Assembly: GCA_017795045.1 (NCBI GenBank)
Contig: CP051244.1
Coordinates: forward strand, 2,199,979-2,241,018
DNA length: 41,040 nucleotides
Source of the DNA: Allomuricauda sp.
GTDB taxonomy: Bacteria; Bacteroidota; Bacteroidia; Flavobacteriales; Flavobacteriaceae
Reading direction: 5' to 3'
The first letter of the stretch is position 1; every line of letters starts with the position of its first letter. Both the position numbers and the translations under genes were made by a program. This document shows positions 32,499 to 41,040 of this stretch, in pieces. The notes beneath the pieces are model-generated. The model was not told the DNA's origin. It made no database searches and saw only the letters and a list, made by a program, of their open reading frames with translations.

Positions 32499-33869
32499 CT
32501 ATTCGCTAAACCCTCTTATGTACGGGCGACTTGGTGGCCGTTCCCCTGTATTGAATTGTGCTCCCCGAGTAGTGTGGTATTTCATATTGAGTACTGGGGT
32601 TTCAATTCGGCGACCTATCGGGGAATATTCACTGTTCTCCCAATTGGAATCCATATAGTGGTTTACAATGCCTGTAGACAATAGTAGTCGCTCTGCATGG
32701 AAAGGTTCTTTTTTGGTCACCATCATTTCGGTAATCCAGTGCGGTTGTGCATTAGAGGCATGATATTGGTCAAAAGGGCCGGCCCAACCCAGCATGGAGA
32801 TGATAGTGGGGTCGTTTTGCCCTTCAATTTCACCGGCATAGGTCCATCCCACACCTCGGCCACCAATAACAGCAGCTAGGGTGCCATCATTATACTCTAT
32901 AAGACACATATTGGTTTGGGGGTGCTGTTGAAAGTGTCCGGCTTCCAATTCAAATTTTTGCTCCACGGAACCCAATAGTTTGCGGGCCCATGGGGTGTTT
33001 TCCACCCATTTCCAGGTTTCTGGACCGCGTATGGATTGAACGGATTTTACACCTGTTTCTCCTCCTTTACGACGTTCCACAAAAGCCTGGAGTACATCTA
33101 TGGCGTGGAAAATGGCACCTTCATCTGAGGTTCCGCCAAGTACGATGGAATGTTTTATAGGTGTGTCCACGGGAAGTTCCTTTTCAGGTTTCCGATAGTA
33201 AATGGGTATGGAGGAACCTCCGGTCAGTGGAAAGTTGAGCTCACGCGATTTGTCGAACATCCACTTGGCCTCGTCCCAATTATAGGAAAGGTGCTTGTCA
33301 TTAAAAATGGGAACGGAACGGTTACTCCGCTCAAAAACCCGAATAACCTGATTGTAGATCCACCAGCGGGGCAAAAGCCAATGTCCTTTGAGGTCGGTAG
33401 GGTAGTTTCCATGTTCCCCAACAATGACCACACCATCCACCGCAAGTTCATCACCACCAAGGGTCACGGCTTCGCCAACGGTATCAAAAATGGGAATGCC
33501 CTTGGCTTTGCATATTTTCTGGCCCAGACCACTTTCCTTAAGTTGGTGAATGTAAACGGAAACGACCTCTACACGTGACTCCATGTAAGCACCTTGCCAC
33601 CAATAGCCATCCAACAACTTGGTAAAAATCCAATCTGCATGCGACCGGGTTGCGGCCCAATAGGTGGTAAGACATGCAATACGCACTTTTTTTTGTGGCT
33701 GCATTGGAATGGCACTGGAAGTCAATCCCATTAGTGCCGCTAAACCGGCCATTCCGGTCAGCCCCAATGCTTCGCGACGTGTAAAATGTGTTTCAGTTAT
33801 GGTGGTTTCTGAGGTTGGGCATGAATCAGCCGCCCCGGCTTTGATTTCGAGCTGTTTCTTCGCTTTCAT
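32499..33869 (-). CDS. Tat-exported protein, oxidoreductase-like, unknown
   Basis: A 456-residue protein. TRREALGLTGMAGLAALMGLTS (about 29-50) is a Tat signal. The following VRIACLTTYWAATRSHADWI and GVVIVGEHGNYP (about 75-160) look like a Rossmann-type N-terminal half, resembling Gfo/Idh/MocA proteins, but the NAD motif is not clear. RWWIYNQVIRVFE and IPIYYRKPEKELP follow. It is in an operon with the M19 peptidase downstream. I do not assign a reaction. Confidence 0.6.
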   Translation of the reverse strand: MKAKKQLEIKAGAADSCPTSETTITETHFTRREALGLTGMAGLAALMGLTSSAIPMQPQKKVRIACLTTYWAATRSHADWIFTKLLDGYWWQGAYMESRVEVVSVYIHQLKESGLGQKICKAKGIPIFDTVGEAVTLGGDELAVDGVVIVGEHGNYPTDLKGHWLLPRWWIYNQVIRVFERSNRSVPIFNDKHLSYNWDEAKWMFDKSRELNFPLTGGSSIPIYYRKPEKELPVDTPIKHSIVLGGTSDEGAIFHAIDVLQAFVERRKGGETGVKSVQSIRGPETWKWVENTPWARKLLGSVEQKFELEAGHFQQHPQTNMCLIEYNDGTLAAVIGGRGVGWTYAGEIEGQNDPTIISMLGWAGPFDQYHASNAQPHWITEMMVTKKEPFHAERLLLSTGIVNHYMDSNWENSEYSPIGRRIETPVLNMKYHTTRGAQFNTGERPPSRPYIRGFSE

Positions 33870-34308
33870 GGTTAAGGTTATCTTGTAAGTTCTATGGAGT
33901 GACTATAGTATTCCATCATTGCCTACAAGTTACTTATAATTCATGGTAACCCTTGGGAAAAGAAACAAATTGTTTGTTACAATTCCTTGTGTTTGAGGAC
34001 TTATTAGTTGGAATAAATAAATTACGAAAGCTTTTGGCACTAATCCATGTTTTCAATTTTCCAAGAGAATTAATGAACATATCACCAAAAAATATCCTTT
34101 GATTTTCATATCCTTATATGAATTTTGATAAATCAAGTATAGACATTAAAAATGGATTTGGACCTATGGGTAAATATTTTTTGGAATAGTAAAGGATTAA
34201 CATTGTTTCTGAATACTAGCACAGTTTTTTTTATCGTTATTGTAGGTAATCATGGCAAACTATTAGCGACATTTTTCCTAAATTTAGTTTAATAACCCAG
34301 CGTGCTAC
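33870..34308. other. Divergent intergenic region
   Basis: About 440 bp, AT-rich, between the Tat-protein gene and the histidine kinase. It must carry both promoters; no perfect TAnnTTTG was found at a convincing distance. No RNA gene or repeat is seen. Confidence 0.4.
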
Positions 34309-36498
34309 ATGACGATTGACCAATCTCTATTTCAAAGGACCCCCGTTCCAATAGCGTTATTGGATACCCACTTAACTTTTGTGGATTTTTCAGATCGATG
34401 GCTCAACCATTTTGGGCTATCACGAAATTCCTTGGGAAAACCCTTTTTTGAATCCATGCCAAAATTGCCTGAAGAGCTAAAGTTGGACATCGATTATTGC
34501 TTGGAAGGTGTCAGTTTTAGGACGGATACCATGAGAGTGATTTTGGAAAATGGTGAAAGTGTATGGTACGAATGGAAGATAGATTCTGTAAAAGACGAAG
34601 ATGATGTGGTAAGCGGGGTAATCCTGGTTTTGGAAGACATCACCGGGAGAAAATTGAATGAGACCCATTTGATCAAATCTCAAGAAGTGGCACGGATTGG
34701 CGGTTGGGAAGTTGAGTTGGTGAACAATGCCATTTACTGGTCCAGTATTACCCGCGAGATCCATGAGGTACCCGATGATTATATCCCTAACCTCAAAGAT
34801 TGGATATTCTTCTTTAAAGAAGGTTACAGTCGGGACACCATAACCCAAATGGTACAGACAGGCATTGAGCTTGGAACGGCTTGGGACACGGAGCTCCAGA
34901 TTGTTACTGCCAAAGGCAAGGAGGTTTGGGTAAGGGCCATAGGCGAACCTGAAATGATCGATGGAAAATGTGTTCGGATTACCGGAACCTTTCAGGATAT
35001 TGAAAGGCGTAAAAAAGCTGAAATCGAATACAAAAATGTCAGTGAACGATTGGCATTGGCCACAAAAACTGCTGGAATCGGTATATGGGAATACGACATC
35101 CAAAACAATGAAATATTCTGGGACTCCAACATGTACATGCTTTATGGTATTGAGGCATCCAGTTTTGAGGGAGTATATGAAGCGTGGCAAGCCTGCGTAC
35201 TTCCAGAAGATTTGGAAAAAACTTCCATGGAGGTACAAGACGCCATAGATGGGAAAAAGGAGTTCAACACCACGTTTAGGGTAAAATGGCCCAATGGAAA
35301 AGTCCGGTGGATAAAAGCCGAAGCTACAGTTATAAGGGATAAAGAAGGACAGGCCTTGCGAATGATTGGGGTCAATACGGATATAACCGAGTTAAAAACG
35401 GCCCAGTTGCAATTGGTTACCAGTGAAGATTCACTCCAAGGCGCTTTTGAGAACTCTTCCGTGGGGATGGCATTGGTAGGGATGGATGGTAGGTTCATTC
35501 AAGTGAACCAAAGTCTGTGCAATAGTTTAGGGTATACCAATTCGGAACTTTTGCAATTGACCTTTCAAGATATAACCCATCCTGACGATCTGGAAATAGA
35601 TCTTGCCCTACTTCGGGAAGTTGTGGAAGGAAAACGATCCACGTATCAAATAGAGAAACGCTATTTTGATAAAAAAGGACAGTTGGTGTATGTACTTTTA
35701 ACCGTAACTTCAGTAAAGAAAATAGATGGGAAAATCTCCCATTTTATATCGCAGATTGTGGATATTTCATCCCGGATCAATGCGGAAAAGAAGCTAAAGG
35801 GATTGTTGCAGTTGACCACCAACCAAAACAACAGCCTTCTCAATTTTGCACATATTGTTTCGCATAATTTGCGTTCCCATGCGGCCAACCTTACCATGAT
35901 CAGTGAGTTCCTTTTGGATGAAACATTGGCCATGGAAGAACGCAAGGATACGTTGACGATGCTGGGCAGGGCTTCCCACGGGCTCAATGAGACCATTGCG
36001 CACCTTAATGAAGTGGTGCAGGTAAAACTGGAAACGGAAAAGAAACTAAAAGTGGTCCCCCTACAGAAAACCGTGAACAAGATTTTAATGGATGTAAACG
36101 CCTTGATTATTGAGAACAAGATCCAGGTCAAGGTAGATGTTCCAGATGAAATGAAGGTAAAAGGGGTGGTGGCCTATATGGAGAGCATTGTCTTGAACCT
36201 AGTGACCAATGCCATCAAGTACCGTGACCATAAAAAGGAATGTACACTCACCATTTATGCCAATGGAGAGGGGCAGTACATTGAATTGATGGTGGAGGAT
36301 AATGGACTCGGAATTGATCTGGAGAGATATGGTCAAAAATTGTTCGGGATGTACAAAACCTTTCATGGCAATAAGGATGCTCGCGGCATCGGACTTTTTA
36401 TCACCAAAAACCAGATAGAGTCCATGGGCGGACGCATAGAGGTTGAAAGTGAAATCAATATAGGGACAAAATTCAGGGTAAAACTATTAAAAGCGTAA
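34309..36498 (+). CDS. Multi-PAS sensor histidine kinase
   Basis: A 729-residue cytoplasmic kinase without membrane segments. Four PAS-type domains cover about 1-115, 125-240, 250-375 and 385-500, with PAC-like ends (GVILVLEDITGRK, MIGVNTDIT, ISQIVDISSR). The H-box is NFAHIVSHNLRSHAANL (His near 519), followed by a HATPase_c domain with N box NLVTNAIKYRD and G boxes VEDNGLGIDL and ARGIGLF. It should sense a small signal in the cytoplasm and phosphorylate the response regulator encoded 5 bp downstream. Confidence 0.9.
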   Translation: MTIDQSLFQRTPVPIALLDTHLTFVDFSDRWLNHFGLSRNSLGKPFFESMPKLPEELKLDIDYCLEGVSFRTDTMRVILENGESVWYEWKIDSVKDEDDVVSGVILVLEDITGRKLNETHLIKSQEVARIGGWEVELVNNAIYWSSITREIHEVPDDYIPNLKDWIFFFKEGYSRDTITQMVQTGIELGTAWDTELQIVTAKGKEVWVRAIGEPEMIDGKCVRITGTFQDIERRKKAEIEYKNVSERLALATKTAGIGIWEYDIQNNEIFWDSNMYMLYGIEASSFEGVYEAWQACVLPEDLEKTSMEVQDAIDGKKEFNTTFRVKWPNGKVRWIKAEATVIRDKEGQALRMIGVNTDITELKTAQLQLVTSEDSLQGAFENSSVGMALVGMDGRFIQVNQSLCNSLGYTNSELLQLTFQDITHPDDLEIDLALLREVVEGKRSTYQIEKRYFDKKGQLVYVLLTVTSVKKIDGKISHFISQIVDISSRINAEKKLKGLLQLTTNQNNSLLNFAHIVSHNLRSHAANLTMISEFLLDETLAMEERKDTLTMLGRASHGLNETIAHLNEVVQVKLETEKKLKVVPLQKTVNKILMDVNALIIENKIQVKVDVPDEMKVKGVVAYMESIVLNLVTNAIKYRDHKKECTLTIYANGEGQYIELMVEDNGLGIDLERYGQKLFGMYKTFHGNKDARGIGLFITKNQIESMGGRIEVESEINIGTKFRVKLLKA

Positions 36499-36503
36499 AA
36501 ACA

Positions 36504-36905
36504 ATGGGCCAGTTGCAAAGTGCTTGTATTGTGGATGATGATCCCATACACTTATTTGGTATGAAGGTCTTGATGAAAAAATTGGACTTTTCCGATGAGG
36601 TATTGGTGTTTCAAAATGGGCAAGAGGCCATAGATGGTCTTTTGGATAGGTTGGGGGCTGGAAAATTATTGCCCTCGGTCATTTTTTTGGACTTGAACAT
36701 GCCCATCAAAGATGGTTGGGGCTTTCTGGATGACTTTGTGAAAATACCCCATCACAATAGGGAAAAGGTTACCATTTATGTGGTCAGTTCATCCATACAT
36801 CCATCGGACCAAGAACGCGCCAAGAACTATGAGATAGTGGGCAATTATATCATCAAACCCGTTAATGAACACGAGCTAAAACAAATTTTAATCGGGAAAG
36901 ATTAG
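36504..36905 (+). CDS. Single-domain response regulator
   Basis: A 133-residue receiver domain: acidic pocket VDDDPIH (11-13), phospho-acceptor Asp63 in VIFLDLNMP, Thr/Ser after VVSSS, and Lys in YIIKPVN. No output domain, so it signals through another protein. It follows the kinase by 5 bp. Its TAG stop overlaps the TAA stop of the convergent DUF5916 gene by two bases. Confidence 0.92.
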   Translation: MGQLQSACIVDDDPIHLFGMKVLMKKLDFSDEVLVFQNGQEAIDGLLDRLGAGKLLPSVIFLDLNMPIKDGWGFLDDFVKIPHHNREKVTIYVVSSSIHPSDQERAKNYEIVGNYIIKPVNEHELKQILIGKD

Positions 36906-39112
36906 AATTGTTTTAGGAAGTTGATTTTTACAATGGCCTGTTGCTCGGTTTGATTTCCGTAGAGGGTCTCATTGAAATCCCGATCGTTGAACACCAAATA
37001 CACAAACGACAGCGGGCTGTATTCCCATGAAAAACGGATATTGATGTTGGTGAGGTCGTTTTCCGTATTCTTTTGAAGGAACCCTGACAGCTGGACCCTT
37101 GGGTTCAAGGCCAAACGGGATTCCAAACTGAACAGATCTACTTTTTTACTGATACTACCTGTTCCTACACCATCAAATTCAATTCGGTTAAAACTTCCGC
37201 CCAAGGAAATATGGGGAAGGGGAGAGTATCCTACCTGAGCATTGTACGAGGTCAAATCCCCATCAAAATAGCTGCCCCATTCTATTTCACCTCCAAAATT
37301 GAGCTTTTTGGAAGGGTCACTGTTCCCAAAAACCGAATGTTGTACGTAATCATATTCGCCCATGGGGACTGATAGGCCCAAAGGGGTAAAGGTTTCGGTC
37401 AGGTTTTGAAAAAAGCTGGTGATCTCATAACCAAAATTCCCTCCATTTTGAAGATTGAGGTACAATGGGTTTCCGGTTAACTGGCGCTCAATCAATTTTC
37501 CCGTGGAGGCTTGGTGATAAAACTGGGCATGTGCACTGGGTTCATAGGCGCGCAACCATTGCTTGAAAGGCATCTTCTCACCTCGGAAGAACCGAGTGAG
37601 TCCAGGGGTGGTTCCTATAACGTCACTTCTGGAGACAAATCCCATTTCCGGGTTGAAATCTTTGGTGATCACGGATTGGGTCCACCATGCTTTCCATTTG
37701 TTGGAAGTATAATAATATTGTGCAATCCCCGAAAAACCGCCCCCACCTATTTCTGTATTCCCGGAGTAGCTCAAAAGGGCGTTGATGGAATGTGGTTCCC
37801 CTAAACGTATGAAGGCATCCACAGTTCCGGTAATATTGGTGTTCTCAGAACCATTTTTGGCGGTTACCAGTGCCCCAATACGGTTCTGTTTTCCAAAATT
37901 CTCTGAATACCTTCCTACCATGAAGTTGGTTGCGGACACCGTTGAATTCCCTGCTTGACGAATATAAATCCCGCCATAATTTCTTCGCGAAGCCCTATGT
38001 ACAAAACGTCCTCCAACATCAATGGGAAGCGGATTCCCTTCGTTGTCAAGACCTATACTTCTACTAAAAAAAGGTTGTACCACCATGGATCCCCCTTGCG
38101 AACGGTCACCAGGACCCACATTGATTCCAAAAAGGGAGGCATTTTCAAGAAAGAACTGTCGTCGTTCCGGGAAGAATACCGAGAAACGACTGATATTGTT
38201 CACCTGACGGTCAACATCTGCTTGTGCAAAATCGGTGTTCACCGTTATGTCCAAAACATTGTTGGGGTCAATGGCCCATTTAAATTCACCACCTGCTTTC
38301 ACATCCGTATTCTCATCTTCAATATCCGGGTTGTTTCCCTTATACCGATTATAGGAGGTGAGGAGGTAAGGCTTCACCTGGATATTGGCCGTTGGTGGTG
38401 GGGGTTTTAGGTTGGTAAGTCTACCCGCATAATCCATCCGTGCCGCACTGAACGAACGTGGAAATGGGGAGAAAGCGGTAATCTCGTTGGTCAATCTTCG
38501 GTTGCGATACAATTGAAAGCCCCAAATTTGGGTGGGGTCATCGGTCTTGGGGTATCTTAAAGTCTTCCATGGAATGGCAATTTCGGCAATCCAACCTTTG
38601 TCCGTTCGGGTGGTCCGGGTAGTCCACCTACCGTCCCACTCAATATCATAATACATGGCATCAAAGGATAGGTAGTCCCGTTGTACCCCATAGGGGTTGA
38701 CTACTATGGACATGGCATTTCGCTCGTCATTGAACCCGTCAAAACAGAGGGTTACCAAATCATGGGTCCTAAAGTTAAAATCCCGTTTAAAATCTGTGGC
38801 CCGAATGGCTTTTTTTCCCAAGGAGTCCTTGCAGAAAATCCCAAAATATAGATTGTCTTCGTCAAAAAGCACCTTGATTTCCGTATCGTGATTGGGAGCT
38901 TCACCTTGGTAAGGGTCTACCTGGGTAAACCTGGGGTGGGGCTTTGTTTTTGCCCAATCTGCTTCGTCCAGAACACCGTCCACTTTTATGGGACCCGAAG
39001 TCTCCATGGCTTCCAGCTTATTTTTATTGGGATTGGGTTTAAAAATTTCTACATCTTGGGAATAGGTCGTTAGGCTAACGAGAAAAAAGAACAATACGTA
39101 AAGGCGCTGCAT
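36902..39112 (-). CDS. DUF5916 outer-membrane barrel with CBM9-like domain
   Basis: About 736 residues from ATG 39112 (MQRLYVLFFFLVSLTTYSQ, a signal peptide; the frame continues 9 codons upstream). Residues ~40-220 form a CBM9-like sugar-binding sandwich (KVDGVLDEADWAKTKPHPRFTQVDPY, LYFGIFCKD), and the rest is a beta-barrel with alternating strands ending in a Phe-rich C-terminus (KINFLKQF). This is the DUF5916 plan. It is expected in the outer membrane; its substrate is unknown. Confidence 0.85.
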   Translation of the reverse strand: MQRLYVLFFFLVSLTTYSQDVEIFKPNPNKNKLEAMETSGPIKVDGVLDEADWAKTKPHPRFTQVDPYQGEAPNHDTEIKVLFDEDNLYFGIFCKDSLGKKAIRATDFKRDFNFRTHDLVTLCFDGFNDERNAMSIVVNPYGVQRDYLSFDAMYYDIEWDGRWTTRTTRTDKGWIAEIAIPWKTLRYPKTDDPTQIWGFQLYRNRRLTNEITAFSPFPRSFSAARMDYAGRLTNLKPPPPTANIQVKPYLLTSYNRYKGNNPDIEDENTDVKAGGEFKWAIDPNNVLDITVNTDFAQADVDRQVNNISRFSVFFPERRQFFLENASLFGINVGPGDRSQGGSMVVQPFFSRSIGLDNEGNPLPIDVGGRFVHRASRRNYGGIYIRQAGNSTVSATNFMVGRYSENFGKQNRIGALVTAKNGSENTNITGTVDAFIRLGEPHSINALLSYSGNTEIGGGGFSGIAQYYYTSNKWKAWWTQSVITKDFNPEMGFVSRSDVIGTTPGLTRFFRGEKMPFKQWLRAYEPSAHAQFYHQASTGKLIERQLTGNPLYLNLQNGGNFGYEITSFFQNLTETFTPLGLSVPMGEYDYVQHSVFGNSDPSKKLNFGGEIEWGSYFDGDLTSYNAQVGYSPLPHISLGGSFNRIEFDGVGTGSISKKVDLFSLESRLALNPRVQLSGFLQKNTENDLTNINIRFSWEYSPLSFVYLVFNDRDFNETLYGNQTEQQAIVKINFLKQF

Positions 39113-39248
39113 TTTTGCAATTTGGTTGAATGCTGGCAAAGCTAAACAAAACGATGAGGTAAGGGGTAAAAATCTTGTTAGATATTACGGTATTGGGCAT
39201 TAAGTTGTGAAACTCTCAACGAGAATAAGAAAACGTAAGTATATCCAT

Positions 39249-39281
39249 AAAAAAATGCCCCATCAGATAAGGGGCATTTTT
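39249..39281 (-). terminator. Terminator after porP/sprF
   Basis: AAATGCCCC / GGGGCATTT (9 bp), loop of 9 nt, with T/A runs on both sides. It lies 20 bp after the PorP/SprF stop and can act in both directions. Confidence 0.85.
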
Positions 39282-39303
39282 CAAGTATAAATCTACTTTG
39301 ATT

Positions 39304-40194
39304 TTACATACGCAATCGCATGAAGAGTTCATGGGTATTGTTGTCCAAACCGTCAATGGAATTTTGGATGGAGGTCTCATAGGCATATCCCAAGTTGAAA
39401 CCGTTGCTCACATTGAAGAGCACAAGTCCACTGATACTCTCATCATGACGGTATGATGCCCCAAACTCAAAACGCTCCCCAAAGTCCAAGATACCGGTGA
39501 CCTCCAAGGATATGGGGGAGGCATCTACATATCGGAACATTCCCATGGTCTTTAGGTCCAAGGTTTTTCCCAAGAAAAAGCTATAGCCTCCACTGAGGTA
39601 AGCATGCATACGGTCTGCGCCCAAATAGGCATTCCCATCTCGTTCCTGCAATCTATCAGGAGTGAGAAGTTTAGGGGCCGAAAGCGATACAAAATATCTG
39701 TCGTGCTTCATGTAAGCCCCTGCACCTACGTTTGGGGTAAACCTACTTTCATAGTCCGTTAGGGCCCCATCCTGTCCCACACCGTAGGTAACCAGACCAT
39801 TGGTGTTGGCATCATAGGAGTTGGCGCTTCCCTTGATTCCGAAATAAAGCCTGTGCTCTTCATCCAGATCAATATAATATGAAATATCTATGGCCACCCA
39901 TGTTTGCTGTTCTATAAAGGTACGGTCATTGAGAATGGACGCCCCCAATCCCACATTTTTTCCCATGGGCATACCAAAAATTGCACTTTGGCTCTCTGGC
40001 GCACCCTCTATACCGGCCCACTGACTCCGAATTCCCAATGAGAATTCGGCAGCCTCGGAGCTTCCGGCAAAAGCCGGATTGTATATGTTCATGTTATACC
40101 GGTAAAAGGTATAGTTGGGGTCTTGTTGGGCACTCACCGTTGCGGTAAAAGCCATGGCCGCCAACAGTATCTGTAATTTATTAATTAGGTTCAT
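39304..40194 (-). CDS. PorP/SprF family type IX secretion membrane protein
   Basis: A 296-residue protein with signal peptide (MNLINKLQILLAAMAFTATVSA) and the family start QQDPNYTFYRYNMNIYNPAFAGSS, then alternating beta strands of an outer-membrane barrel (SLGIRSQWAGIEGAPES, GLGASILNDRTFIEQQ). PorP/SprF proteins anchor T9SS-secreted adhesins at the surface. It starts 30 bp after the large adhesin gene, so this is a substrate-anchor operon. Confidence 0.92.
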   Translation of the reverse strand: MNLINKLQILLAAMAFTATVSAQQDPNYTFYRYNMNIYNPAFAGSSEAAEFSLGIRSQWAGIEGAPESQSAIFGMPMGKNVGLGASILNDRTFIEQQTWVAIDISYYIDLDEEHRLYFGIKGSANSYDANTNGLVTYGVGQDGALTDYESRFTPNVGAGAYMKHDRYFVSLSAPKLLTPDRLQERDGNAYLGADRMHAYLSGGYSFFLGKTLDLKTMGMFRYVDASPISLEVTGILDFGERFEFGASYRHDESISGLVLFNVSNGFNLGYAYETSIQNSIDGLDNNTHELFMRLRM

Positions 40195-40224
40195 GTCTGT
40201 ATTGTGTGTTTTTTGTTGTTGTGG

Positions 40225-41040
40225 TTAATAGTTGATAAAGATCCAGCCTTGCAATGGAGCACTTCCATCTCCCAAGTCAATGATGTACAGGTACGATCCA
40301 GCAGGAAGCTTTTCATTTCTACTCTTGTAGAAACCTTCCCAGTTGTTTCGGTAGGACCTTGTGGCAAACACTTCATGGCCCCATCGGTTGTAGACCGATA
40401 CCGTGTTATTGGGATAGTTGTCGATACCCGGAATGATCCAAGCGTCGTTGTTGCCATCCCCGTTGGGAGTAAAGGCCTGAGCGGGAACCAGGGTAGGCTC
40501 ATCACTCGTTGGAAATGCGTCGTCACCATCCACAACACCATCGTTGTCATCATCATCATCCAAACTATCTGGAATACCATCGCCATCTGTATCCAATGGA
40601 ATACTTGAAGCATCGGTTGGGTCTGTTCCTTGCTCTATTTCAAGCTCATCGGAATACCCATCTGCATCATCATCGGTATCGGCGTTGTTTCCGATTCCAT
40701 CCCCATCGGTGTCGATGGTTTCCGAGGCATCATTTGGGAAATCGTCTTCGCTATCGGGAATGCCATCGTTGTCGTCATCGGTATCCACATTGTCTCCAAG
40801 ACCATCTCCATCATTGTCTTCATCGGTGACACCATCGTTGTCGTCATCATTGTCCTCATTGTCCCCAATACCATCTCCGTCTGCATCAGAATCCTCATTG
40901 GGGTCTGTTGGAAAGGCATCTTCAGAATCAGGGGTTCCATCGTTATCGGCATCATCATCTGCATTGTCTCCAACCCCATCTCCATCGGTGTCTGTATCCT
41001 CGGAATCATCTTTAGGGAACGCATCCTCGGAATCAGGGGT
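40225..41040 (-). CDS. Thrombospondin-3-repeat protein with T9SS C-terminal domain, 5' end missing
   Basis: 272 in-frame codons are visible, open to the window end, so the N-terminus lies outside. The visible part begins with DTDGDG/DNDGTPDSED-type Ca-binding thrombospondin-3 repeats (about 150 residues, very Asp-rich), then AFTPNGDGNNDAWIIPGIDNYPNNTVSVYNRWG and LPAGSYLYIIDLGDGSAPLQGWIFINY, the gliding-motility/CHU_C-type secretion signal. It is a Ca-stabilised, surface-exposed T9SS cargo, partnered by the PorP/SprF protein 30 bp downstream. Confidence 0.9.
   Translation of the reverse strand, partial: TPDSEDAFPKDDSEDTDTDGDGVGDNADDDADNDGTPDSEDAFPTDPNEDSDADGDGIGDNEDNDDDNDGVTDEDNDGDGLGDNVDTDDDNDGIPDSEDDFPNDASETIDTDGDGIGNNADTDDDADGYSDELEIEQGTDPTDASSIPLDTDGDGIPDSLDDDDDNDGVVDGDDAFPTSDEPTLVPAQAFTPNGDGNNDAWIIPGIDNYPNNTVSVYNRWGHEVFATRSYRNNWEGFYKSRNEKLPAGSYLYIIDLGDGSAPLQGWIFINY

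Noticed and set aside
40600..41040. Tandem DNA repeat or CRISPR-like array at the right end
   Set aside because: The repeats are coding: thrombospondin-3 Asp-rich repeats in one open frame, with degenerate codons and no spacers.

Overview
The window looks like a chromosomal segment of a marine Flavobacteriaceae bacterium (Bacteroidota; Flagellimonas/Muricauda-like is a guess). The evidence is a PorP/SprF plus gliding-motility C-terminal-domain pair (type IX secretion), a DUF5916 outer-membrane protein, a SusC-type plug domain, BfmA/BtgA and DUF5712 mobilisation proteins, and promoters of the Bacteroidota TAnnTTTG type.

Layout. 1-4.9 kb is an AT-rich accessory region: small membrane proteins around a two-gene mobilisation module. 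4.9-7.3 kb holds the first standout. A small HTH gene is divergent from an ECF-type sigma factor, which is followed one base later by a nuclease-dead Cas12f-like protein. The intended RuvC Asp and Glu are replaced and the protein stops before the zinc ribbon and last Asp. Directly behind it is a compact three-hairpin RNA ending in CAAC followed by a guide-like 20-mer. I read this as a dCas12f-sigmaE RNA-guided transcription system. 7.4-11.1 kb has an unknown gene and a divergent DUF4365-TPR / HExxH metalloprotease pair, possibly defensive. 11.4-19.8 kb is a WG-repeat lipoprotein and a 2,193-residue alpha-2-macroglobulin containing a carboxypeptidase-regulatory plus TonB-plug insertion.

19.9-29.4 kb holds the second standout, an RNA-repair locus: slipin, a string of tRNA and tRNA-like RNAs, a TPR protein with a Lys-rich tail, two candidate ~185-nt RNAs, a DUF3825 protein, RtcB RNA ligase, an unknown protein and a WYL regulator. 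Three copies of a 21-bp operator (7-bp half-site, N7, 7-bp half-site) lie 8-9 bp upstream of -7-like boxes before rtcB, before the unknown gene (shared with wyl) and inside the RNA array. This points to one WYL-controlled regulon that produces RtcB together with tRNA-like RNAs. Many array members are abnormal (Leu tRNAs without the long variable arm, CAA instead of CCA after the discriminator, shrunken or chimeric tRNAs), so they may be repair substrates, decoys or sensors rather than translation tRNAs.

29.7-31.2 kb carries a tyrosine recombinase and a 3' half tRNA-Arg(TCT) followed by a terminator, the right junction of an integrated element whose other end is outside the window. From 31.2 kb onward genes look like ordinary chromosome: a membrane dipeptidase and a Tat-exported protein, a multi-PAS histidine kinase with a response regulator, DUF5916, and the T9SS-linked PorP/SprF and thrombospondin-3/CHU_C adhesin pair (5' end cut by the window).
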